Assembly: GCA_035079385.1 (NCBI GenBank)
Contig: JAVHKY010000012.1
Location: forward strand, 3,950,501 to 4,014,500
Direction: 5' to 3'
Length of the DNA stretch: 64,000 nt
Source: Aspidiotus rigidus
Lineage: Eukaryota; Arthropoda; Insecta; Hemiptera; Diaspididae
The position numbers and the translations under genes are program-made. Below the pieces are notes generated by a model. It was given only the letters and a program-made list of their open reading frames with translations. It had not been told where the DNA came from and did no database searches. Below, in pieces: positions 13,640 through 26,203 of the stretch. How positions within the stretch are numbered: position 1 is the stretch's first letter; each line of letters begins with the position of its first letter.

Positions 13640-14162
13640 ACCATTGCCGCACCCAAGGTTATCAAACGCCTTCTCTCCTGGAATTTTTTTCGCCCACTCT
13701 TTGATCCCATGATTTGATAGATTAAGATTTCTATGCTGTTAGAATACCAGGCATAAACGACTAGGATGTGACCGATCAGGATTGCGCAAAGCGGTCGTGG
13801 CATGCAGCTTGTGTTTGGCACATACAAATACAAAAAATTAAATTTTACAAAACCTTCTTTATGTTCGAGCGCACAACTTACTTTGAAACACTCTTTGTGG
13901 TCGGTGATTCCGACTACTTCACCCCGGAGATCCAATTTTAGTGATTTGCAATCACTATTAATGTCTGTGAGTTTTTTTTTTTTGCTTTTTCTGCAAGATT
14001 TTAATGGTACATACCTGACCCAGACTTTGTTTTCAAACTTGGACAAAACCTTTATGGCTCTGGTCTTCGTTTTATTCACCTGACCATCCCGCCTGCCGAA
14101 CTTGTCTGTATCGTCATAAAGGTAAAACGTGTGATTGTTCATCATTCGACATTGACAAATCT
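13640..14162 (-). pseudogene. TET dioxygenase-like fragment, copy 1 (broken)
   Basis: TET enzymes are Fe(II)/2-oxoglutarate dioxygenases that oxidise 5-methylcytosine. Three blocks resemble the end of the TET catalytic domain. Block a (14015-14162) starts after a TTATAG acceptor and reads NDEQSHVLPL then DDTDKFG and AIKVL, like the family's DEQLHVLPLY...DxDEFG...AIxVL; the frame shifts at the LPL/Y position. Block b (13882-13974) reads CKSLKLDLRGEVVGITD and ends at a GTAAGT donor. Block c (about 13640-13812) reads [20 protein letters not shown], with the iron-binding His and the 2-oxoglutarate-binding Arg of the family. It then has TAA where the conserved VFYQH tyrosine belongs. Block c also lacks about 65 bases present in the copy at 28.4-28.9 kb. 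Introns separate a-b and b-c, so this is a DNA-level copy and not a retrocopy. Confidence 0.8.
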
Positions 14163-15129
<967 letters not shown>

Positions 15130-16960
15130 CTAATCAATGAAGATTTCTTCTTCTCTGACTAAGTGGTCAAGACTCTCTACACGTGGAATTCCGGGATGAA
15201 GGTCTATTATCGAATCCGTCTGGGTGCCCTCTACCACTTCCGTCTGAGGAGGAGACTGAGTCAGCTCCTCTAACGCCAGTCTTTTTTCGCACTGTCGCCT
15301 AGTATGACGCTTGAGGAACCATTTCGAGGTGAAACATTTCCGACAGTATTCGCAATGATACTTAGTATCGACCACGTGTTGCTTAGAGTGTTGCTTTAGC
15401 GTACTCTTGTACAGGAACAATTTCTCACAAATGTCACACTTATATATACATCGCCGCTGTGACGTTTGCACAAATGACGTTTGCGACACTTCTTATGTAT
15501 AGAACACACGTCGCAGAAATTAAATTTGTACGGAGCCAATAAAGTGGAGTCGGCTTTTATGGTCAACGACTTGCAACCGTCGCTCAGAAATCAATTACTG
15601 GAGTGAAAAGACATGTGAATAATCATTTGCAATTTATCGCGATAGGTGTCCTCGCACTCGTTACACTGGTAGCCTTATTGACTATCGTCATATTGTTCGA
15701 AGACGAAACCTTCTTCTTCGCCATCTTCATTTTGAATAACGAATTGCTCGCTGGCTGGAAATTCGATATCATTGTCGTAATATTCGTCGTTCGCTTCTTC
15801 CGATTCTTCAGCAAGATTGCGATCGCGCTCTGACAATCTTTCATCATCGGAATCGTGGTATTCGTTACTTTTTTAAGCACTTTTAAGAGGAATTTTAATG
15901 GTAGGTTCGTACTCGTACATCAAACTCAAGAAAGTCGACTTTCGAACACGCTTATTCGGCAAGACGTCTTCGGAATCGCCGTTCATAAAATTATGGGTCG
16001 GCACGTCGTTTACATGACAGCGCGATTTTATATGCGTTTGCAAGTGACAACGCAAAAGGAACGTCTGTTCGCAATATTCACACTTCAATAAGTCGTTATC
16101 ATTCTGAGATCCTGAAGATCCTTTCCGGATGCACCTGTTAGCAGTGTGAATTTTTAGCTCAGATAGATAAGTAAACGTTTGCATACAAGCGTCACACTTG
16201 TTCACTTTATCTTCGACAATATTCGGGTAGACTGGAGTATAGCTCTTCGGATTTGCTTTCATGTCAGCAATATGTTATCTCACGTGTGCTCCAAGCTGGA
16301 CGGACGAAGCGAATTTCTTGTTACAATAACGACACGAAAATCGCTTATCATTTTCATCGTCATCGTCGCTACCGGATATACTTTCAGATCGTTTACGTTT
16401 CGATGGTTGTGAATGAGTTACCGTTGAAGCGTGAGACGCAGTGTCCGCCGCGATCTCCGCTCGATGAGCTTTCATATGGCCCGCGTAGGTATCCGACACT
16501 AGCATTAAAAGTACGTCCACAGTACTTGCATTCGTAAATTCGATTTTCTTTTTCGGTTTTAGACTGTTTATTTACAGTAGACTTGCCTTCAGAAGCGCGA
16601 GCGATAACACTTTCATCGATACAGATACGCTTCTACGGATATCTCGATCGGTATGAACTTTTATGTGACCAGCTAGAGCTTGTTTGTTGGAATAGAGATG
16701 TTGAAGAATACGATTCGTACCTGCATAGGCGGCAACTTACAATTTTCCCAAGGGGTGCTCAAAGTGAATTTAGAGGGGTGGGGGCAAAAAATGTTGCGCC
16801 TCGCACGCACGTGTTTCCACCTCTGAGATTTCCCAAGGGGTGCGCGGGATGCTCGAGCCCCAGAGCACCCCCAAAGTTGCCGCCTGTGCGTACCTGGGGA
16901 GACATCGAGCAAGTTGTAAATTAATATAAATTGAAAAACAAAAAAAAAAACTCGTTTCAA
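15130..16960 (-). pseudogene. Multi-C2H2 zinc-finger gene, decayed
   Basis: Reading down the minus strand, about nine C2H2-type fingers or finger pieces appear. They include YECKYCGRTF (near 16540), FSCRYCNKKF (near 16330), KCDACMQTF, KCEYCEQTF, YQCNECEDTY, YKCDICEKLF and YHCEYCRKCF (near 15350), with acidic linkers between. From about 16460 to 15480 the frame is continuous except for four in-frame stops (16275-16277 TAA, 15873-15875 TAA, 15675-15677 TAA, 15591-15593 TGA). The first replaces the residue before the last zinc-binding His of a finger. One-base frame changes are also needed near 16475 and near 15450. An hAT-type MITE sits at 16724-16888. No introns are evident. Such proteins usually bind DNA as transcription regulators; this copy cannot make a full one. 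Confidence 0.75.
16724..16888. mobile_element. hAT-type MITE, 165 bp, with 8-bp target duplication
   Basis: The 8-bp direct repeat CGTACCTG flanks the element at 16716-16723 and 16889-16896. The termini are 15-bp inverted repeats with one mismatch: CATAGGCGGCAACTT on the left and CACAGGCGGCAACTT as the complement of the right end. An 8-bp duplication is the hallmark of hAT transposition. The interior is GC-rich compared with the surroundings and codes for nothing, so it must have been moved by a transposase elsewhere. The insertion lies in the zinc-finger relic. Confidence 0.88.
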
Positions 16961-18300
16961 ATGATATACGTGCTTATATTGTAATTTCATTCAATCTGCA
17001 AAATCTTGTTGAAAATTTAAGTAAAATATCTTGTACAAAGGTATAAAAAAAGAGGTGAAAATTTCATATTAATGCATCCATAGTGCGTTAGGTTGGATCA
17101 ATATGAATACAACGTCAGGTCGTTGAAAAGAAATACTTTAGCCGCTCGTTGGAGCGAAACTCGGAAAGAGATGTATATTAGCACAAGAATTTCCAATTAT
17201 AAACCTCTGGAATCATGCAACTCTCGATGTAATAAATGAAAATTTAAAAAGTAAAATTAATATTTAAAAAAAAAACAAGAATTTTGAGTGGTTAATCACT
17301 AAAGTCGAGTCATGTTTAAATTTTGAAAAATCATGAAAATTGTGCGGGAAAAATGGAAAGATGCGCGCCATTGGGTCAGCTGAGAATGGTACAAGAAAAA
17401 TAACGATAGTTATTGGACCGGGGCGGAAGTCGTCACCTTCTTTCCTGAATAACTCTATTTCATGAAAATCAGAGGTACTGAATGTATTTGATAACAAATT
17501 AATAAAAGCTTCGAACATTGTGTACTACTTTTACGGACTACTTTTTTAACACTTAATCAAAACATGTAAAATATAGGTATACATATTACTGGTTTAGGAC
17601 CATAAAAATTACACGAAAAATTATTATTCTAATTTGGAAATGGAATAGTAAAAGGGAAAGTATATAAACTTTACAAAATATTTATACCTTTAAGGCTTTT
17701 TAAGTAACACATTGTGAATCAGTGTACCTCATTCGGCGGCGTACAGCCACAAACGTTTTGGAAGGCCAGGGTCGGTGAACCATTTTTCATATAACTATGA
17801 ATTAAGGTAAGAGATAGTTCAGTCGACATCATGATGTGCCTCCTGCATGGTCACGTTGAAATCTTTCTCTTCTTCATTTTCTCTCGTAATAGTCATAGAG
17901 GAAGTTACTGACCGCTCACAGAACGGTCAGCCCTCATCTCTGTGCAGGTTTTCAACTCTATCAAAGGCTGGATGTTGTTTAAAAAAATGTTTTCTCCTCA
18001 TTTTGTTTACCAGGACTCTAAAATTTCAATAAACCAAAAAATCTTATTTTATGAATAAATTGATATTCTGCAAAGAACTCAAAAGATTGAACGACGTTCT
18101 AGCATTTGGACAATTTATAACAGAAGGGGAAAGAGCAGGTCAAAGACAAAAAATTCTGAAACCTGTGCTTGCAGGATAGCCTAGTGAAAAAACAAACACA
18201 AAATCTTATCTCAGCGGTAACTACCAAACTTTTGAAAGGAGACATAATGAACAAATAACTGAAAATTCAACTTGATTAAACGTAATTGATACATACTTCA
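16961..18300. other. Mostly gene-free
   Basis: AT-rich. Apart from the short innexin-like scrap at 17350-17385, I see no domain-bearing frame. Confidence 0.45.
17350..17385 (-). pseudogene. Possible innexin exon scrap
   Basis: The minus strand reads DPMARIFP directly after a pyrimidine-rich acceptor ending CATTCTCAG. The 23-base word around it (GATGCGCGCCATTGGGTCA and flanks) is identical to the matching point of the innexin relic at about 20893-20915. The following residues do not match innexin. This could be the start of a decayed second innexin exon or a small duplication. Confidence 0.25.
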
Positions 18301-18614
18301 CAAAATACAAAACACATAACAAGACTCACACAGTAACAAAGGGTGATCCAATTGCCAGCATCACTGATAAAATCCCTTCCCACATCACTTGAGCACAATT
18401 TCACATTGGGAAGCAAATTTGCTTTGTTTCTTTCTTCATTAGTGGCAAACATGAGGCAATCGTGAAAATCCTCAACCTTGTACCACCACCAAAGTTTTTT
18501 CAATTTATTCAAAATAACGCATCCACTTGGGATTTACAGATAGGCTAAGAACCTCTCTCAGTGTCAAACAATTTTGAACAAATTAAATATTTAAACTGTT
18601 TGAACTTGTGTATT

Positions 18615-19792
18615 CTAGCATGTACGGCTCGTCTTTTGTGAAATAATCACCAGAATTTGTTTTGCTAAAAAGGGTCCATATGTACACCCGAAAAACTCAT
18701 TCATTCGAAAAATTATATTTACCATCTCCAGGCCAAAATCAATATATCCAGGGATCCAATGAGATTCAGTTCGAAGATATATCTGCCATTGGACGGGCAT
18801 AATCTTATCTTTCGGTGTGTAGTCGTAGAGTGGGGACATATGTCTAGTAAATGGTTTTAACTTGCTGAACTTCTCTACTAAGAACTTGAAGATACCAATC
18901 GGACAACGAGGAAGCGAGCTACCTAATCTTGGACAATAATGACTTCTATCAGAAACTTCAAACTTGTCGATCGATTTTTCCCATTCAGTCAATAGGAACG
19001 AAATCCAATGCTTAGATACTTTTTCCACATCAATCATTTTCATCAACTCATTGAAGTATTGCTTCCTCCCTTTGCGATCATAATGAATCCACCCTACGAG
19101 AAAATTGAGGGCACCGTCCTGGTTGTACATGCAGAAAGGACAACCAGGCGGTCTTCGTAAGAAATGCATCTAAAAGTATCGTTATTTTTGAACTCTCCTA
19201 AATGTAGACAAATATCTTTGCGTACAACGTTTGCTATCTTTCTTCCATTTGATAAGATGCGAAAACGTTTAAAAAGGTCTACCGCATTCCCAATACGGGA
19301 ACCTCTACTTTTCCTTTCAAGATACTCCGCACATTTCGTCTCAACATACGAATTTCTCAATCTGAGGAAATTCGCTGTTTCCATTAAGCCGATGACGTTA
19401 TCATCCGTAATATTATCATTATCAATTTCACCCTCATACATGAAGCTGACGATTGTTTCGAAAGCATGAACATCGAGATCATCCATGGCGATGATCGTTT
19501 CCGCTGGGTTTCTGTTGTTTCCAGAATCTCCTCCAAACATTTCATGGAAATAATCCGACAACGACGCCAATAAAAGACGATTGTTCTGGAATTGTTGTTG
19601 TCCTATTTGGATAGTAACATCCACAAATTCCCTCTGGGAATATAATTCGGCTATGGACGAAACTAATATGACCGAATTATCTTTTTTTGCTTTTTTCGCG
19701 GGACTCTCCTCATTGATTTTCATTTTAATCATTTCAAATAAGTTTGCGAACGTCGGCTCGGAATCTCCGCTTCGTCTCAGTGCGTTAGCCAT
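18615..19792 (-). pseudogene. BTB-BACK (Kelch-like type) gene with one frameshift
   Basis: A true ATG at 19790-19792 opens 232 codons. A BTB/POZ domain spans about residues 55-165 (FVDVTIQIGQQQFQNNRLLL, DYFHEMF, then FMYEGEI), and a BACK-type helical region follows. BTB-BACK proteins usually act as cullin-3 substrate adaptors. Around 19150-19130 the frame must change by one base: upstream reads SYEDRLVVLSA, and the downstream frame picks up with YNQDGALNFLVGWIHYDRKG, exactly the expected BACK continuation. That frame stays open to a stop at 18615. The C-terminal part is not clearly Kelch. A further minus-strand frame (about 18330-18512) ending at a GTGAGT donor may be a downstream exon. The break is too short to be an intron, so a young pseudogene or a sequence error is likely. 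Confidence 0.75.
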
Positions 19793-20612
19793 GAGTAAAT
19801 TTCCTTCTTCACTTCAATTTTATCAATTCACACCATTAAAATATTTAGCCACATCCTTTGTAGCTGCATGAATATTTTTGGCTAACTCATCTCCCATTTT
19901 CTCATTTTTAGACAACCTTGCACTGGGGGGGTTCAGTAGTTGAATCTTTGTTTATGCAACAAAATTTCCAAATCGCGTCGGTCACCTGTAGCAAGAATTC
20001 CCAACGTAGGCGCAGCAGCGGCGGAGGGAGGGACATTTATGAGGATCATTTGTCCACAGATTTATCTTTCTTTATTATATTCTATAATGGCGCTAGGGCT
20101 TCAGAGCCCTCTAGTTCGAAGAAGTTTAATCATTTGAGCTCATTGTTTCTGTTGATTCAATATTGTGAAAGATGATCTAATACATCGGGTTGGATAAATC
20201 TGTATTTGTTATTGCATTAATTGCAAGATGTTGGGTACCTATACAATTTTCCGGATTCAAATAGTCCACTTCGATCTGGAGCTCGCCAAAGTAATTTAGG
20301 GAGTATTTGATGCGCGGACGTTGTTTGCCTTTGAGATTTATTCAAGAGATTTAAAAGTATGGTCAAAAACCAAACGAGGAAAGAGTTCTACCCAAGCTGA
20401 GGCTTAGAGAAAAAATAATCCATACAGAAGTATTCTGAATTTATTTTAACAATGAAGTATACAGACTCTGGTACATGGTTACAAACTCTACTGCGCGTAT
20501 ACTTTTGAGAGTTTTTCGTCCAAGTTATACCGGAGCGCGCTTGTCAAGTTCTCATCTAGATCGGCGTATCGATGTCCTTACCCAACTGGCATAAGAGAAA
20601 CCAATCGCCTAG
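19793..20612. other. No gene seen
   Basis: AT-rich spacer between the BTB and innexin relics. It contains a short run of Gs at 19925-19931 and no supported coding feature. Confidence 0.45.
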
Positions 20613-21436
20613 TTAGAGTTTGCTGATAATGGCCTCAACAACTCTTTGTGGAGAAAGACGTACATGAGCTTGTAAAATGTACAATCGCCGGGGACTTCTC
20701 ATCACAATGGCTGCTTGACAAACAAGCCATACACCAGTCGTTAGCGCCAGAAAAATAAATCAAAACCATAGGACTACGAATATTTTTCTTCGTTGACAAT
20801 ATTTATCGGAAGTAAGTTGAGCACAGTCCGTCAAAGTTCTGCATGGAACCAGACGAACTGTACGTATGAAACGTGCACTTGGTTAGTTTTCGAAAGATGC
20901 GCGCCATTGGGTCAACCCTCTCTTCCGAATCCATGTTGATAGAACTAAGTACGTCGGTACCGTACGACTTGAATTTTCCGTCCAGGAAGTAGTCGACAGA
21001 ATAGATTTGTGCCACAATGTTGACAAAGTTAAGAAGAGTTCGCAGGTCATAAATCGAACGACGTAGGCGTTATGTTGATGAAGATTTTCTTGGAAATAAT
21101 TTACCAACTGGCTTAGACATACCGATTTTTTTTGTCGGTGATAATGACCTCCGACAAATCAAACGTGAGCGTCTTCAAACGTCCAGCCCTCGGCTTGATC
21201 ATCATATGGCAACGTGAAGGTGGTTTGGATCCAACCATACGTATCCATGATGTGCGACAGGATGCCGTTGCAATGCAATCGATCGGATCTCCGATGTATT
21301 GACGCGAGGTAACGATCAGTGAAAATGACACCAATATAATGACCGTCATTTTGAAATGCAATTGAAATACATTGTTGTCTGTACATACTGAATCGGCCTT
21401 CAGTAAACCCCTCAAAGAATCGGAAAGATGTAACAT
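20613..21436 (-). pseudogene. Innexin (gap-junction protein) pseudogene
   Basis: Innexins are four-pass membrane proteins that form invertebrate gap junctions. From an ATG at 21434-21436 the order is: an N-terminus with DSVCTDNNVFQLH, membrane segment 1 followed by YIGDPIDCI, DTYGWIQTTFTLP, then LKTLTFDL, NYFQENLHQHNAY, YFLDGKFKSYGTDV, EERVDPMARIF, TKCTFHTY, FDGLC, NIVNE, KIFVVLWF, and a C-terminal membrane segment ending at TAA 20613-20615. The YYQWV signature and second membrane segment are absent: sequence passes straight from LPYDDQ to the LKTLTFDL region. At least four frame changes are needed, and TGA replaces a conserved tryptophan in the fourth membrane segment. No introns are visible within it. 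It cannot encode a working channel. Confidence 0.88.
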
Positions 21437-22021
21437 GGTTTGAAATTTATACGCAAAAATATCACACAAAAAAGGAAAAAAAACGGATGAAATGTTTTAT
21501 GCCCAATGTTTAAGTACACAGAGAACACTTAACCTTGTTGCGAGTACAGACGATTGTAAATGAAGTGCAATATTCATAAATTCTAGATAATATTTTCTTA
21601 AAGTTCTGGACGGCGGTTGAATTATACAACTTACCCTTCTCGACTTTTCTCAAGTCTCCACCATTCAATTGGCCCACGCCCCGGTGTTTTCCGTTAAAGC
21701 ACTGTTGTTGTCTACCCGCGAGGTAACTTTCTTATTACCGCGTGCTTTTTGATTTTTCGTCAATCCAGGCGTATTCTCGATTGGTGTAGTATGTTATCGC
21801 AATCTCATTATCGCGCTCTCGTATACGCCACAATATCTTGACTGACGCATTCCTCTAATTGCATTTCCTCGATATAAGATATAGACGAATCTGACTCGCT
21901 CTAGATGCTGTCAGTTTTGTTCCCCTCAATCTCTTCAGGAAACAGCACATAACTAGTAGGACCAACCAGCATGTCATACAAATTAATTGAAGTAAGTCTC
22001 TGGTCTGTAAAGATTATTTTA

Positions 22022-22057
<36 letters not shown>

Positions 22058-24534
22058 GAACAAAGTACAATTTGAATTTTATATATGAAATGACTGGTCA
22101 TCACAATCGATAACAAAATGGACAGAACGATATTATCGCCGCTTTGTTCTCTTATTAATTCAACCAAACACACACTCTTGCACAATTGCAATCTGTTCTT
22201 CTAACAACTGAAAACAGGAAGTATACAAGGTGTCTATAAACATGAACATCAAAGTTGAGCACAGATTAGAAGAGTCGAAGAGAAAAATTTTTTCAAATCA
22301 CCGGTCGGTAATCCGGGAGAACGGATAGTTTGTAACATTGTACAGGGAAATCCGTGTCAAGCAACTTTTTTGCATACATCCAATTTAGAGACCCAATCAA
22401 CCTTACCATAGTCAACAAACTTGACAAACAATTCTTGTTTTTCCTTGTCGACCTATTGGCACAAAGAATCTTTTTGTTCAATCAAAATGAGTTTTCAAAG
22501 TAAATTTTACAACTAACAATTTCAAGCGCAGGATCATGCAGAAATTAAAGATAAAGTGACGTTCTAACTTGACAGTGGTTATACAAATATTTGGCTTCTC
22601 CAGAAAAACTTGCTAGGACTCTTTCATTAACTACAAGTATACTTTAACTGAGGTAAATCGAGAGCCTGTTTCATGAGAGATTTTATGATTGGTTCAGTAA
22701 TCAATTTAGACAATCGATTATCACTTCTACTACTTCAATCGCATCGAGCTACTCTTTGCTCAATAATAAACATTTTTCCAACCCCCTCTTCACTGATATG
22801 CTTGAAAGTCAGACTTTCCTAAGTCCCCCACCCCTCATTTATATTACTGGCTTACCTTTGATGAAATCATTGAGCCAACAATTAAGCTAAGAACCATGTG
22901 AATGAGAAGTTCACACAATGAGTAATATCTTATTGCTTTTCTTTGGCATTATGATCAATAGCATATCACTTAAATCTTTGATTTGGGCTTAAAAGTGCGA
23001 AAAAAAAAACATCATTTGACCTGTTTTCCATTCATAATTTTCTATACCAATTTGACAGCTTCTTCCAACCTAGAAGTTGGAAATACCGTTCTTTGTAATT
23101 TTTCAGCTAGCCCGCATTTTGTACACTCTTAAGTACCTCACATACTGAATCTAGTGTGCTATAACATTTTCAAACTAATGGTAAGGGTTCACGTGAAAAA
23201 CTCGAAAACTTCACAACAAAGCAAAGATTTTTCAATAAAAATTTTGTTTGCTTTAAACAAAACAGAAAGCAACAAAAATTCCTTTCTAATATTAACATTA
23301 ACCATACATCAGCCATAATTGTGTATCTATTAATAGAATTTTGCATTACAAATACAATAAAGCACACATAGCCGTTTAAATATTTGGTAGGCTTGAGCTC
23401 GGCCGTGGCCTGGGGCATACCTCGACCTTGTTGATATTTCCATTCACTATCGCATTAGGTCGTAGGGTGATGCGAGGTTTCATACACAAATAATAAACCG
23501 TTCGTTTGCAAGAAATTTGCTGCATATCTGTATCAAGTAATTTACTTACAATCTAAATTAGAGAATCAAAAGATATTTATTCTTTACCTGAAATAGATTA
23601 AAACTGTGAACATATAACTATATTGTTCACAAAATTAAAAGTTCGTTAGCATTTCATCTCTGCTCAAATAATGAGCCATTATTGTCGTGAAAGTCAACAA
23701 GTTATAATTGGAAGTTCAAGAAAGAGCCAGAACTAACCTGCAATGTTATAGGTAAGCGTTTTGATCAGTTAGAAAAATATGAGACAGGTATTACAATATC
23801 AGGATGAATTTTTTTTACCTTTATCAACACTATTGAACTATAAGGTAACACATTTTGGTAAAACTTTATGAGAATTGGTCCTTATCCCTTCCAAATCTAT
23901 ATTGTGTAATTACGCGTAGTCTATCATTCTTCAGAAAATACGCATTCAAACTTATTTCCTTATTTTAACTCTTAATAAGCAAACTACATAACATCTTATA
24001 TCGTTTCGTTCTGTTGCGTCACTTAAACTTGAAAAAAACGAGAAAAAACGTTAGGTATAGCGAAAACAGTACTTTTACAAACTCATAGTTTTAAATAACA
24101 GTTTTGCAGACCTACCTACCAGTTGATTATTTACTAAGTTGATCAAAGAATAAGTACAAAAATTGCACAAAAATCAAACACGAAAAAATTTCCCCTGGTT
24201 TTCAGACAAAGTATTGAAATGAAGAAGTCACAGAAATTATAACAATTTAACTACACTACTTATAAAACAAAATGCATTCAAGTTACAATACTTTATCATC
24301 AGTCTTGATGATTGAAATTGGACTATTGAATACTGCTTAGGTACATATGTAAACGACGATGAACGCACTCGATTACATAGGGGAACAGTCGTATCTGCAA
24401 ATACATTACAATAATAAACACATTCCTTTCATTTTTATGGTGTTCCTAAAAAAACTGAGTCGAAAGTGGTAATCATCAATAATGGTAATTATTAATATAA
24501 TGTGACAGCCAGAGAATCGCAAGAACAAGAATAC
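21437..24534. other. No supported gene
   Basis: Three kilobases of AT-rich DNA. A 35-base A run lies at 22024-22058. Short frames show no domain or repeat relation to the rest of the window. Confidence 0.5.
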
Positions 24535-24557
24535 CTAGGTTAGGTTAGGTTCCCCCT

Positions 24558-25029
24558 TGATGTACTACGATCAGTAGACAAGGAGTACTTTAAAGAAACC
24601 ACTCCAGTGAAGCAAGTTCAGAGTCCTGGGACAACATTAGAGATCAGCCCTGTAGGTACCAATCAACCAGAAGATATGACCACACTTGAGTGTCATAGAA
24701 GGAAAAATGACACTGACCATAGTATATCACTAGAAGATGAATTAGAAAAAGAGAAAGAAGAAGAACAAGAAAGACATAATGGGTACACAGTCACCTACTA
24801 CAGCAACATCACATTCCCCAGCATGATTTTAGACATAACAGAATTACCAACTGCATCTATTTTTCATGAAGATAGGGTTGTCCAAAATGGAATATATAGT
24901 TATTCAGTAACTTTTAACACAAGAAGTGAAAGAAGAGTCTTCAGAGAAAGTTATGAAGATGATGAGGCACTCTTGACAGAAATCAACGAAATAGAAGCTG
25001 ACCCCCCAACAGAGGAAGAAGACAAATAG
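24558..25029 (+). pseudogene. C-terminal fragment of a non-LTR element frame
   Basis: The frame is open from the truncation point to TAG at 25027-25029, about 156 codons, without its own ATG at the start. It is acidic, with a run of E and K residues near the middle and ESYEDDEALLTEINEIEAD near the end. No domain was recognised. By position, just before the 3' UTR and poly-A, it should be the end of the element's last frame. It is unlikely to be expressed. Confidence 0.6.
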
Positions 25030-25369
25030 TGGCATCCCAACCACAAGAAAACAGACATACTTTTAGCAAGATTTAGCCGTAAGCATAAGTACTCCAACTT
25101 TCATTAGCCTTCCGCATAAGACTCTGTAATAGTTTTCTTATCATATAATAGCAACTTCATCCACCTAAATCAATAGCCATAATAAAACCTAGCCTTAAGC
25201 ATAAGGAATACCCAACACTTCCTTCGATATACATGCTAAAGTACGTAGGGAAGTGTTGGCTAAGCAATAGTCTTTCCGTCCGTCACTGAGCACTGCCATT
25301 GTAAACTCAGTGGCGGGCAAATAGGAAATAAACTTCCTCCACCGAGAAAAAAAAAAAAAAAAAAAAAAA
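24558..25369 (+). mobile_element. 5'-truncated non-LTR retrotransposon with 15-bp TSD
   Basis: The element ends in 23 As (25347-25369) and is flanked by the 15-bp direct repeat GGTTAGGTTCCCCCT at 24543-24557 and 25370-25384. That is the signature of target-primed reverse transcription. It contains the C-terminal part of a reading frame and a 3' untranslated region. The latter has two good stem-loops: CCAACACTTCC pairing with GGAAGTGTTGG at about 25211-25260, and CACTGAG with CTCAGTG just after. The duplicated target includes TTAGG-like units. Confidence 0.85.
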
Positions 25370-26203
25370 GGTTAGGTTCCCCCTCAGGGGGGCGCATCAG
25401 TGGGATCCTGATGCGTCACCAAGTGTTTCCATAACCTTGTCGCGGTGAGGGGGCTTGAGATCACAAGGATCGACTAATAGTGGAAATGCTCGCATGGACT
25501 CCACCCCATGTATGACTGTCACAATCCCATTTCACTCATCCTTCCCACACACATCCGCAGGGAAGCAGTCACACTTACCCTGTATTCTCTCCTAAACTCC
25601 CCATTCCTCTGTCGTGGGCCGCAAGACAACTCACCATCTTGCGGATGTCTAGTGAGTACTCACTTGGGAGAAATAGCGCTCTCCTGTAACCCGAGCGGGA
25701 ACAAAGTACTCGGCCACCAGGGAATGTCAGACTGGGGTTACGTACTGCTTGCAGCCTTCACGTCCACTGTGGGGTTAAGTACTGCAGGCCTTCACGTCCA
25801 TCTTGGCGGATTTGGGTTACGTACTGCCCTGCATTCACTTCCTGCAGTGGGTGACGTACTGCTGTAAGCCTTCACGTCCCGGACCAACATCTCCCACTCA
25901 CTCACATTCAAGTCGTCGGGAGAGTCACCCCTTGACGCAGTCTTCTGGGTGTCTCTACTGGGATGCCCTTTGCTCCTGTAACTCTAGGGCTTGGAGAGTA
26001 GAGACTGTGCTTCAATGTACACCCACTTCACCCCAAATCGTCACGTCAATCCTACGGTACCTGGCCAGGGGATGCATGGCTGAGACGTAAGTCAGTCTAC
26101 AGGGAACCTGCAGATACCTCCCGACCTCTGCAGTATATAGGGCCATCCAGGTACGACGCACTGCCTGGGGGGAGACTGTTTCGTTCGTTCTCGTGGGAAC
26201 TTT

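Noticed and set aside
24535..24551. Telomeric (TTAGG)n array
   Set aside because: Only two to three units are present; such words are common in insect DNA away from telomeres.
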